DNA from: Coturnix japonica
Taxonomy: Eukaryota; Chordata; Aves; Galliformes; Phasianidae
Length of the DNA: 64,000 nucleotides
Direction of reading: 5' to 3'
Assembly: GCF_001577835.2 (NCBI RefSeq)
Contig: NC_029516.1
Coordinates: forward strand, 49,263,766-49,327,765
The translations under genes were made by a program, and so were the position numbers. This document shows, piece by piece, positions 1-9,079 of this stretch (positions are counted from its first letter, which is position 1; the number at the start of each line of letters is the position of its first letter). Below the pieces are notes generated by a model. The model saw only the letters and a program-made list of their open reading frames with translations, was not told the DNA's origin and searched no databases.

Positions 1-635
1 GATACAGACATGAACACAGACTTCTTCAAGGTTAGCTTTACATAGAGAGATACATATTAAAATGCAGAAGAGCAAGGTCTGAGGGAGTAACCAGCTGCCA
101 AGAGCTTTTCATTGCATTCTTAAAAAGCAAACTGGCAAATCCATTTGAAATCAACACCGGAACTAGTGATGGTTTGATGGTTATTTGCTCTTAGCCCAGC
201 TCTAACTCCATGACTGCCTTATGAACCTCCTGAGAAAACTCAAGGCAGAAGCACTGATAGAAGTCTACCGTGTAAGCCTCTTCCTTAATAGCTGTGCAAG
301 AAAGGAGCAATAAAGAATCAGCTTACTTTGTTCACCATCTGGTGATTAAACGATAAAATAAAAAAGAATCCTTGAGGGTCGATCCTGGTGACCCAGTTAC
401 TCAGCAAGTCTATCAGGGAGAAACAAAGAGGCATTAAAAACTGGGTGGCCACATTTCTGTCTGAAGTAAAAGTAAGCATTGGGACAGAGCAGAAGAGAAG
501 ACATTTTTGCATGTTTTGCTATTTGGGATTCTCCAATTACAAACTGTCACATCGGATGCTTTGTCACAGCACTGTCCTGAGTCAAGTTACAGAAGTCAGA
601 TGCTGTAGCCACCTTTGCCTTGCACTGTGTGTGAT
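1..635. other. Upstream flank, no gene recognised
   Basis: AT-balanced non-coding DNA upstream of CKAP4. I see no exon, RNA gene or repeat family I can name. The open frames here are short (about 100 codons or less) and encode nothing I recognise. In human the next gene beyond CKAP4 is TCP11L2, as I recall, but none of its exons is visible here. Confidence 0.6.
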
Positions 636-855
636 CATAGCATCATTAAGGTTGGAAAGACCACTAAGCTCATCTAGTGCAACCATCAGCCCATGCCTGT
701 GACTGCTCTAGGCTGTGTTACTCAGCGTGACAGCTTCTCTTTTCTGGAACACCTCCAGGGACGGTGACTGCACCACCTCCCTGGGCAGCCTGTTCCACTG
801 CAGCACCGCTCTTTCTGAGAAGAAATTCTTCCTAATATCCAACCTGATGTGTGGG
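636..855 (-). mobile_element. CR1 LINE fragment (3' end)
   Basis: Reverse-oriented CR1 3' end. The left edge carries the complement of the CR1 terminus (cat-cattaaggttggaaagacc), followed by the recurrent block ggtgactgcaccacctccc and ctgggcagcctgttccactg, ending near cctaatatccaacctgatg. The block around 690-735 is diverged compared with the other copies in the window. It lies about 300 bp upstream of the CKAP4 CpG island. It is a 5'-truncated, non-coding relic. Confidence 0.85.
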
Positions 856-1139
856 CACTTTTATATCACAGGACATCTTTACCTGAAAGGTTACCAACCC
901 CCGTCCCTGCCATGCATCACTGACTAAGGGGGTACACTGAAAGGTCTACGCCCAGAAGATCCTTACATTTTGCAGTGAGCTGGCAGAGCAGTTGGTGCCT
1001 ATCAGCCAACAGTCCCTATGCCAACTGGTGCCACCAGTGCAAAAGAAATTTTAGAAAGGTCCGATGCTGACGAACTCGAGGTGTGTTTTTGACACACCTA
1101 CACTTCCTTGCAGCAGGTCTGTCCTATAGCCCGCACAGG

Positions 1140-1960
1140 GCTTTGGTGCCGCGCGGGTCAGCGCCGCGTTCCCCTCGGGGCTGGGGATGTCCACGCAGCC
1201 TGCGCCCCCCGAGTCAGCCCGGTCCCCTGGTCGTGGCGGCGGGCTGCCCCGCGGGGGCCCAGGCCCGGCCCCGCGTGCGTGGCGGTTTCGCGGGGCGGGG
1301 CGCGGGCGCTGTCCGGGCCGGCACCCCCGCCCCATCGCACGGCGGCGGCCTCCTTCCCTTCTTCCCTCCCTCGTTCCCTCCCGCCTTCGCTCCTTTCGAG
1401 CCTTCTTCGCTCCCGCTCGGCGCACGGGGTCGGCCCCGTCCCGCCATGTCGGCCGCTAAACACCGGGGCCCCAAGGGGGGCAGCCCGCCCGCCGCCGCCA
1501 ACGAGCGGGGCGCGCAGCCGGGCGGCTCCGAGGAGGCGGCGGCCAAGAAGCCGGCGGCGGCGTCGTCTCACGGCCGGGGCGGCCGGTCCGGGGCGGGGGG
1601 CGGAGGGGGCCGCTCCGGAGCCGGCCAGCAGCGCGGCTGGGCGCTGCTGCTGGGCGCCGTCGTGGTGCTGGGCGCCGCGCTGCCCGCCGGCTGGTACGTT
1701 CGGCAGCTGCGGGAGGAGGTCGGGCGGAGCGCCCGCGAAAGGGAGGCCTCGGGGCGGCAGCGGCAAGAGCTCGCCGCCACGCTGGACGCCGTGGCGCAGA
1801 AGGTAGCGGGGGCGGCGGGCGGGGGGCGAGCGCACCGAGGCGGACGCCGGGCGTGCGGGAAGGGGGTGCGCCTCCGGGCCTCGTCCGTGAAGGATGCTGT
1901 CGTGGTGTTGGAGGGGGTGGTCGCGGGGCCTCCCGAGGAGTCCGCCCCGCTGGCCTGCTC
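1140..1960. promoter_or_regulatory. CpG island spanning CKAP4 promoter and exon 1
   Basis: The sequence changes abruptly from AT-rich to very GC- and CpG-rich and changes back after about 1960. It contains an Sp1-type GC box (ggggcgggg, 1292-1300) and pyrimidine-rich stretches near 1350-1410, with no TATA box in a convincing position. This fits a broad TATA-less housekeeping promoter. I cannot place the transcription start precisely; it should lie somewhere in about 1150-1440. Island limits were judged by eye. Confidence 0.8.
1446..1802 (+). CDS. CKAP4: Cytoskeleton-associated protein 4 (CLIMP-63/p63), coding exon 1
   Basis: This exon encodes residues 1-119 of the ER-sheet membrane protein CKAP4, a type II protein whose cytosolic tail binds microtubules and whose lumenal coiled coil sets ER sheet width. 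ATG 1446 is the first ATG in this frame and has G at -3. The start MSAAKHRGPKGGSP matches the mammalian type MPSAKQRGSKGG. The sequence shows a basic, Ala/Gly/Ser-rich cytosolic tail (about 1-64, glycine run about 51-55), one hydrophobic segment (about 65-85, ending GWYV where human has GWCV), then the start of the coiled coil. The donor after CAG AAG (gtagcg) is phase 0. There is no cysteine; mammalian Cys100, the palmitoylation site, is absent. Exons 1 and 2 give 562 residues, against about 602 in human. The difference appears to be mainly a shorter proline/serine/alanine-rich tail. Confidence 0.93.
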
Positions 1961-4163
1961 GGTGCGAAGCCATTTTATGTAAAACAGCCGGCACGCTGAC
2001 GTGGTGGTGGGAGAGCGGACCCCGCCGCCGGGATTTCCACGTTCCCTACCATCGCGAAGTTAAAAGGGAGCCTTCTGGACGCGTCCGACGCGCGCCAAGG
2101 CCGGTGGTGTCAGTAGTACGGCTGAACGTGGATGTGGACGTGGCAGGAGCTGCTGCGATGCTGCGCTCGGACCCCAGGTCGCCAGTGGAGCTGCAGAGCC
2201 GTGCCGCGAGCACTGCTCCAACTACAGAACCTGCCCGGCTCCTGCCGTCTGCAGCCCGGAGAGCAGGGCTGGGATGGCCAGCATCGCAGCCGAGATGTGG
2301 AGTGGCTGACAAAGGGTGTGGCTCGAGGGACTCAGAGGAAACACTCCTTCTGAATTTTTTCCCTTGAGCCTTACTGGCCCCGGAGCTAGAGCTTCACAAA
2401 TGGCACTGCCCGTCTGGATATGTCCCTGGGTGCTTAGGACCTTAATAACATGGTGAACATGAAAGCATATAATCAAATTAAAATATATATCAGGCTTCTG
2501 TCTGGGGTGTATTGCAGTGGGTTTGCAGGCAGTGTGTGTAGTTAGGGCCAAGATCAAGGCAGGGGAAATTCCTGTCCCAGCTTAACTACTGGGAGCCGCC
2601 TCCTGTGGGTGCCTGGCTCCCTGTGAGCCAGGAACTTGTAGGATCAGCCTTGGCCTTAGCTCTGTCACAAGGAGGGAACTCCTGTGAGATGGGAAAGGGG
2701 TGTAAGAGTGCAGGGTTGTTTCAGAAGGAGATTGTAAGCCCATCAAGCTTACAAAAGGGTGCTATTTGCTGTCTGTCTCTGCGTTGTTGCAGATTACCGC
2801 AGGTATCTTTTGCATATTCTGTGAGATAGGTATATAGAGTAAGATTATAAAGAGATGCTTTGAAAGAGAACCAAAACTTTGCTTGCTTGTTTGTAACAGA
2901 TGGCTGAAGTGAGACCCTCTAGTACAGGAGTAAGAGGTGGGGGAAGGAGGTAGCAGAGTATTGGTGTAACCCTCGAAAGCTCTGTGGCTTTGTGCTGCAT
3001 TTACTGCAGAGTGTACTTGAAGGAGAGGAGCGCAGGCTTTATTTCGGCATTGTACACATGTGTGGGGTCCTGCATTGTACGTAGAGGGTGCTGGGTGGAG
3101 CTATCTTTCCTCTTCAGTTTTCTACTGCAGAAAGCTTTTGTCAGGAGTGTTATATAAACTCATCTGCTTTACGCATCAGCAGGAGGAGGAAAAAGGAAAT
3201 GATGTGGAATTCTAGACTTGAATATAGCAGTTTTCAGAGATACCTCCTCTGCCTGTTTCTGGTGGCTTTTCTCAGGCTGACATGGGAAGGTGGTTAATTA
3301 AAAATATAAACTTGCTGGTTTGGCTTTGTCAAAGAAAAATAAATTCCTTCATAAGATGGGAAGAGAACATCAGTGTGCTCTCCCAGATTTCTAAACTCCA
3401 TCTATAGTGATAGGGAAAACTCTCCATGTGGAAAAAAGTCAGAGTGAATGGCAGTCAGGGTGTAATGAAAGTGAGGCTGGTGAGTCAGGGGAATGGCTCT
3501 TGCCCAGCTGCAATATGTGTGGTGGTATTGCCTGCTATTTCCCCCCTCTTTCATTCATTTCTTGTTTCATGTATGAGCATGAGAGAGTAAAAGTGTAAGG
3601 AATGTAAAGTTGTTGCAAAAGTTTTTACAGAAGAGAGGGTAAAGGATGTAATCCTTATGGGTGTTCTTCAAACTTCAGGGATCCTTTGGAGCAAGGGCGA
3701 ATTGCGTGGCTGAAGCCTACAGTCCTCTAACTGTGTGGATTCCCCTTAAAATCTTGGTCCAGGGTTTAGTTTTGCAAAAATACAAACAAAAAACTTATTT
3801 TCTTTTTACTAAGTCTATTAAGTGTTTTGAGATGAATTTCTAGGCTCGGAGACTGACTGGGAACTGCTAGAGCCATTCTCAGTTCGAAAGAAAATTTTCT
3901 TTCTAATACGTGTATATCTTTCTAATATGTAAATTCCTTTAATTTATAAAATAAAACCTTTCCAGCTGTGTATCTAATCAGTAAACATGGCAGCACATGT
4001 GGCATGACTGATTAAATATATACCCTTCAGCCATAGGCATGAGGCAAGGCTGCACGCATTACTCAGCACTTGCCATCCTGCCAAAGCCTTGAGGTATTTT
4101 GTTCGTGATAGATTCCTGTTGCAGCCAGTGGGAGTGTTAACTCTACAAACGTGAAAAAAGTGC

Positions 4164-4181
4164 AACACACACACACACACT
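4164..4181. repeat. (CA)n microsatellite, short
   Basis: About eight to nine CA units within CKAP4 intron 1. It is short and pure, and likely to vary in length between individuals. Confidence 0.9.
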
Positions 4182-4854
4182 TCTCGGCAGCCTTGAGACC
4201 AGTATTCTACTTGGCCCCAAAATTAAGTAACACTTTCTTTCCCATTGGTGTGCCTGGCAAATATGAGAGCAGATGAGCTTGATGGCTGCACACCACTTAT
4301 CCTTTTCCCTGTTGCCGCCATTAGAACAGCAGTAAATATAGTTTTTGTAGTTGAGAAGCTTCATAGCGTGCCTGAGCCAGTGGTAATAACTTTCTATGTT
4401 AACCTGAGACAGAAGTCAGTCAGTCCCTTTGACTGCTGTTACAGCTCTGTTCTCAGCCCATGTGCGTACATGCGCCCCCGCTCACTAACAGTGTGTTTGT
4501 GTATGCATAATCAGGTGCAACTCATTTAGAACAATGAAACCTTTCTATGTTTTTATGTTAAAAATTAGTTAACAAGAAAAATCGGTCTCCAGGAGCAGCA
4601 AATTGTCATGATTAATACTTCAATTTCCCAGCCATTCCCAGCTCTACTTTTCCCTTAGTTTTTCGTGGTTATGCTTTCTTGCCTGCTTTGAAACTTTTTT
4701 CATGTTGAGGTACTGACCTCAGGTTTAATATCCTGGCAGAGTGTAATCTCAGCTGTTCTGTATTCAGAAGTGCATGCAAGATAGTGCTTATTCTTTGTTT
4801 TGTTTTGCGTTCTCCCTTAGTAAAGACTTGCAGCCCACAGGAATCATATAGAGC

Positions 4855-4955
4855 AGGAGTGGCTCAGGGGTAGAGCTGCAAACTCTGGAGGTTTGAGCTT
4901 GATTTTTTACTGCTGTGAGTTTCCTGGATAATCTGTAGCAGGTCATTGAGGTCAA
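4855..4955 (+). repeat. Possible tRNA-derived SINE relic (CORE-SINE/MIR-like)
   Basis: The stretch has a tRNA A-box-like run (tggctcaggggtagagc, about 4860-4876), then aactctggaggtttgagc, which resembles the MIR block ending actctggag and a degenerate B box. Next comes actgctgtgagtttcctgg (about 4909-4928), like the MIR core block ctagctgtgtgaccttgg. The order and approximate spacing fit an old MIR/CORE-SINE with small deletions. The match is from memory and diverged, and a plain tRNA gene is ruled out because the A-to-B-box spacing is too short for a cloverleaf. Confidence 0.35.
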
Positions 4956-5151
4956 GGGTCCTCAGTGGAGGGTATGTATATAGATCTGCAAGGCTCTAGA
5001 TGCTGTATCTATATGCCATAGAGTGATCTCAGGTAGGGAGCATGGGAGGACTACAAAGTGATCATTTAGTATGGTAGCAAGGGCCACCACGATCTTAATA
5101 AGGATACTGGTAAGGATAAAGTTGTGTTAACCATCTGGATTTTTGTTTTAG

Positions 5152-6483
5152 GTGCGTTCCCTTCAAGCCACCTTTGGAGATTTTGAATCCATGATGAAAA
5201 TTGCTCAGCAGAAGCAGGAGGTAACTGAGAAGGCAGTTAAGCAAGGGGAGAATGAAATTAATCGGATCAGTGATGTGCTTCAGAAGCTGCAAAATGAAAT
5301 TTTGAAAGACTTGTCTGATGGCATCCACATGGTGAAGGATGCAAGGGAACGAGACTTTACATCACTGGAAAACACAGTGGAAGAGAGACTAACGGAGCTA
5401 ACCAAGTCTATCAATGATAATATTGCTGTGTTCACTGAAGTCCAGCAAAGGAGCCAAGACGAAATAAAAAATATGAAAGCAAAAGTTGATTCACTAGAAA
5501 AAGCAGATGCGTATAAGCATGAAATAAAGGTGCTAAAGGATGCTTTTGGTGAGATGCAAGCATCCCTGAAAACCAAAGCAAAAGACATAGAGACCTTGAA
5601 GAATACAATAAACTCCATGGAGTCTGATGTTTATACTGAAGTGAAAGAGTTAGTTAACCTCAAGCAGGAGCATGAGAAATTCAAAGAGGCTGCAGACACA
5701 GAACACCTCTCATTAAAAGCTTTACAAGAGAAAGTTCTAAGAGCAGAGGAGTCTATTATGCAGCTCCCTGGTGACATTAAAAGACTTGATGAAGATTTAC
5801 TGCATATTAAAGCTGAGCTTAGCAAATGGGAAGAAAACGAACTCTTTAGAAAAGCATTAGAAACTTTTGAAAACAACAGCGAAGGACTAGAGTCTCGATT
5901 GAGACACATAGAGGAGAGCTTGAAGTCTGTAAGTTCTATTGCTTCTCAGCATGGCGAAAAGTTACAGTCATTCCTTTCTAAGGAGGCAGAATATGACAAC
6001 AAGCTCAGTACTCTGGAACAAAGCATGAGTGGTCTTCAGGGAATCTCAGACATGGACATAACTTCAGTCTCAGATGTTCTGAAAAATCTCGGTGAATCAC
6101 AGACCTCGCTGTACAATGATGTAGAGGACCTGAGAAGAAGTATCAGTGACTTGCCATCTTCAGGTGCTCTTGAGGATGTCCAGAAGCAAATTAGTATATT
6201 GTTGGATCAGGGAAGTCTTCAGATGGATCAAGCACATTCTCAAGGATATCTCGAAAAATTTAATTCTGTGGAAGGCTCTGTGGATGAATTGAGATCTTCT
6301 GTCAGCCAGGTTGATTCTGATTTGAAAATGATCAGAACTGCAGTGGATAGTTTAGTCTCCTACTCTGTGAAAATTGAGAATAATGAGAACAACTTGGAGT
6401 CTGTCAAGAGCTCTATAGACGACCTGAGGAATGATCTGGAAAGATTGTTTGTGAAAGTTGAAAAAATACATGAAAAAGTTTAG
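5152..6483 (+). CDS. CKAP4: Cytoskeleton-associated protein 4, coding exon 2 (lumenal coiled coil)
   Basis: This exon encodes residues 120-562 and the stop codon (TAG 6481-6483). It begins V-RSLQATFG directly after the acceptor AG at 5150-5151 and joins exon 1 in phase 0, matching human VQSLQATFG. Long blocks match mammalian CKAP4 almost exactly: LQKLQNEILKDLSDGI, KDARERDFTSLENTVEER, LTKSINDNIA, KMIRTAVDSL and the C-terminal LFVKVEKIHEKV. The whole exon is heptad-rich with few prolines, as expected for an extended lumenal coiled-coil rod. There is no cysteine, so no disulfide is possible. One N-glycosylation sequon (N360-N-S362, codons 5872-5880) sits in the lumenal part; I do not recall it in human. 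The GTG at 5152 is simply the first codon of the exon, not a start. The frame is intact. Confidence 0.96.
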   Translation: MRSLQATFGDFESMMKIAQQKQEVTEKAVKQGENEINRISDVLQKLQNEILKDLSDGIHMVKDARERDFTSLENTVEERLTELTKSINDNIAVFTEVQQRSQDEIKNMKAKVDSLEKADAYKHEIKVLKDAFGEMQASLKTKAKDIETLKNTINSMESDVYTEVKELVNLKQEHEKFKEAADTEHLSLKALQEKVLRAEESIMQLPGDIKRLDEDLLHIKAELSKWEENELFRKALETFENNSEGLESRLRHIEESLKSVSSIASQHGEKLQSFLSKEAEYDNKLSTLEQSMSGLQGISDMDITSVSDVLKNLGESQTSLYNDVEDLRRSISDLPSSGALEDVQKQISILLDQGSLQMDQAHSQGYLEKFNSVEGSVDELRSSVSQVDSDLKMIRTAVDSLVSYSVKIENNENNLESVKSSIDDLRNDLERLFVKVEKIHEKV

Positions 6484-8190
6484 GCAGCAGTGCTCCTTGT
6501 GCATATATTGGATTAAAGAAAATAGCTTTTGTATGCCCAGTTTTTTACTCTTTTTAAAAGCAATTTGATACCTCCAAAGAGAATACTTTAATAATAGAGA
6601 CAGTTCTGCTTGTTTCCTTTATTTCTCTTTTTGTGTAGTTGTTTGTTTTGGTTTGTTTGTTTTTTTCTGTTTTATTTTGAGAAAACATGAGTTTAATTAT
6701 GGGTTGAGTTTCTAAGCGCTTCTGTTCTCTGTAAAGTTGTACCACTGCAACTGTAGTGGTGTAACTAAGGCACTACAGCCTCATCAGCATGGGCACATAT
6801 TTAACGGTATGAAGGTGTTTCACACTATGACATTAGAAATCCCACACCAAGGGACCACAGCTATTCTGGTATGAAAAGTGTACAGCCATATGCACTGAGG
6901 ATTTGTCTCGTAAACGTGCTTTAAAAAGCAGATGAACAAACCTATCACCCTGTCAAATGGAGAGACCTATCACCCTGACCAGCTTTGAAGCGAGTCACCT
7001 ATGTCTGTAGTTGTGGCTCAGCCATGGGGTCAGTTTACCAGCTGACAGCTGAGGTAGAGTCCATTTCTTTGTGCCCTGAAATTGTACCATGGAACTAATG
7101 GATAAGCTGGACCTCCAGAAAGAAATGTTATGAAGTAGTATTGCTTGGGCATGAGACCTAGGAGAGGTGCTCCACCATATGGCTGGAGAGATTAATTGCT
7201 TGTGGGCTTCTGTACCAGCATCTTTTAGCTGCTGGTGCAAAAGACTGGTGCTCAGAAGGAACATTTGCAAAGAAGGTACAGTAATTCTTTGTGTATTTTT
7301 GGGCTGTTTTCATGACAAGGCTGTTTCTTTCTCATAGAGACCTAAGACTCCATGATACAGAATCTTCTGTAAAAATGATCGCAGATGAGGAGAGAGGACT
7401 GAAATTGCGGCTGTCACGTTCCCTGTATGGCAAGCATGCTAATAATAATAATAATACACTTCACAACACAAAAGGGGGGAAATCAGCATGAAATCAGCAG
7501 AATTGCTTCTAAGGTATATACGTTTCCAAGTTTTCACACAGCTAACAGTGTCCTGAACTTGGGGCCAATTCCTTATGACTGATTTCCCCAGGTATCTGCC
7601 CAGGGCATCAGTAGTGAAGGATCCTTCCTCTAACTGGTTGAGAGAGAAGACAAGGTATCACAATACTCCAGGTATTTATGTTCATTTCAAAACCACTTTC
7701 ACACTGAACTTTTTTAGTTTTCTGTGTGTTCAGAAAGGATATCCTCTGTTCCAAGTTTACTTCTGAACTTTATCCGAAGATTTGGTACAGGGTTCTGCAC
7801 ATAGATATCTTGAAAACAGGGACCACCGCTTGCTTGTGTGCGTTGTGCCCACCTCAGCCTGCACTTTGGCTACATTAGGAAAATCATTCCTAGAAATAGC
7901 ACTTCTCTAAAGTGGTGTGTTTGTAGGAACAGCATGGGTGAAAGGGTGTTCTCTTAGTTAAATAAGATAGCAAGCTGTATCTTGTGTTGTTCACACTGTA
8001 AACAGGAAAGAACTGCTGGCGAAGAAAGGGACCCATGGCATTAAGATAACTGTTGTCACTGTTTGAACTGCACTGTTCTGTGTTGACTTCTCAAGTTCTT
8101 GAACAACGTTCTTTAGGTTACTGTGAAATGAACTGTATGGCTTGTTTGCAGTATTTTTAATGCATAATAAATGTTTGGAATATTCTTTGC
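6484..8190 (+). other. CKAP4: CKAP4 3' UTR (probable)
   Basis: Non-coding DNA downstream of the CKAP4 stop, AT-rich with a long U-rich part (about 6620-6680). A close 13-bp direct repeat (acctatcaccctg) occurs at about 6941 and 6966, and a short AAT run at about 7440-7454. It contains no CR1. The end is inferred from the AATAAA at 8166. An earlier ATTAAA at 6512-6517 could give a much shorter alternative UTR. Confidence 0.6.
8166..8171 (+). terminator. CKAP4: Polyadenylation signal AATAAA, CKAP4
   Basis: A canonical AATAAA sits in ttttaatgcataataaatg, followed about 10-25 bp later by TG/T-rich sequence (tgtttggaatattc) and then a long T tract at about 8197-8219. This is the usual arrangement of a vertebrate cleavage site, about 1.7 kb beyond the stop codon. 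Cleavage would be expected near 8185-8195. No transcript data were available. Confidence 0.6.
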
Positions 8191-8514
8191 ACCTTTCTTT
8201 TTTTCTTTTTTTTTTTTTCTGGTTTGCTGCTTACTTAATGTAACGCTTGCCAAGAGGTTCCCAGTGGGTAGATGGAAAGGGCCTGAGGTTTATACTGACC
8301 AGAGGACCAGAGCTTTATACTGAGGAGGGGCACAGCCCTTGACTTTCCAGCTTTTACTGGAGGTAGTTTAGCTGCTGTGCTTACAGAGGAACTCTTGAAG
8401 ATGGATTTTGAGCCTTGTCAGTGCTGCAGTGTTGTCTAGAATGCTCAGGATCTTAGGATGGTAGTTGCAAGGTGAGAAGTATGCGATGAATGCAGTGAAT
8501 GCATGCGAGGCTGG
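8191..8514. other. Intergenic DNA, nothing recognised
   Basis: A T-rich tract at about 8197-8219 is followed by unremarkable sequence. A small imperfect duplication (tttatactga) occurs near 8290 and 8313. I see no gene or named repeat. Confidence 0.6.
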
Positions 8515-9079
8515 AAGCATGGCTGGCAGGGTGAGGGATGTGATCCTGCCCCTCAACTCTGTGCTGGTGAGACGTTGCCTGGAATAGTGTGTCCAGGTGT
8601 GGAGTCCTCAGTACAGGAGAGACATGGACCTGTTGGAGTCCATCCAGAGGGCCACAGAAATGATCCAGGGGATGGAACACCTCTACCGTGAGGACAGGCT
8701 GAGAGAGCTGAGGCTGTTCAGCCCAAAGAAGAGAAGGATCCAGGGAGACCTGAGAGTGGCCTGAGAGAGGGGTCTGTAAGAAGGCAAGGGACAGACTTTT
8801 TATCATGATCAGTTGTGAGAAGACAAGGGGAAGCGGTTTTGAACTACAAGGGGGAAGATTTAGATTGCACATAAGGAAGATGATTTTTACAATCAAGTTG
8901 GTGAGGCACTGTAGCAGGTTTCTTAGTGAGAAGGTGGATGCCCCATCCATGGAGGTACCTCAGGTCAGGATGGAGAGGCTTTGATCACCCTGATCTAACT
9001 GTGGGTGTCCCTGTTCCTTGCAGGGGAGTTGGACTGGATGTTTTTTAACAGTCCTTTCCAAGTCAGATGATCCATGATG
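8515..9079 (+). mobile_element. CR1 LINE fragment (ORF2 C-terminus plus 3' end)
   Basis: A 565-bp 5'-truncated CR1 in plus orientation. It shows the ordered CR1 blocks gaggtgatcctgcccctc-like, ggacctgttggagtccatcc, ccacagaaatgatccagggg, gacaggctgagagagctgag and the 3' part ggtgtccctgttccttgcag, ending gatccatgatg. The first three quarters derive from the C-terminal end of the CR1 reverse-transcriptase ORF2 (motif equivalent to DLLESIQRATEMIQG). The frame is broken, for example by TGA in the gagagtggcctgagag region. It is a dead copy. Antisense open frames over it are shadows. Confidence 0.92.

Larger units (their letters stand above)
1803..5151 (+). other. CKAP4: CKAP4 intron 1
   Basis: This is a 3.35 kb phase 0 intron, donor gtagcg and acceptor with a T-rich tract ending tttgttttag. 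The first 150 bp are still in the CpG island and very G-rich. The rest is ordinary DNA with a short CA run and one candidate ancient SINE relic. I see no further exon. Several open frames (for example 1894-2367 and 2605-2829) are chance frames in GC-rich or low-stop DNA with no recognisable protein. Confidence 0.85.

Noticed and set aside
1083-1445. Extension of the CKAP4 exon 1 frame upstream of ATG 1446
   Set aside because: The frame is open only because the CpG island has few stops. There is no ATG in it before 1446, and homology begins at MSAAKH.
1158-1994. 278-codon antisense frame over CKAP4 exon 1
   Set aside because: Arg/Pro/Gly-rich shadow of a GC-rich coding exon, with no recognisable protein.
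4858-4905. Possible tRNA gene
   Set aside because: It has an A-box-like sequence, but only about 13 bp separate it from a weak B-box-like sequence. That is too short for an anticodon arm, and no acceptor stem pairs. A SINE relic is the better reading.
8453-8950. 165-codon antisense frame
   Set aside because: Lies on the reverse of a CR1 fragment; not a gene.
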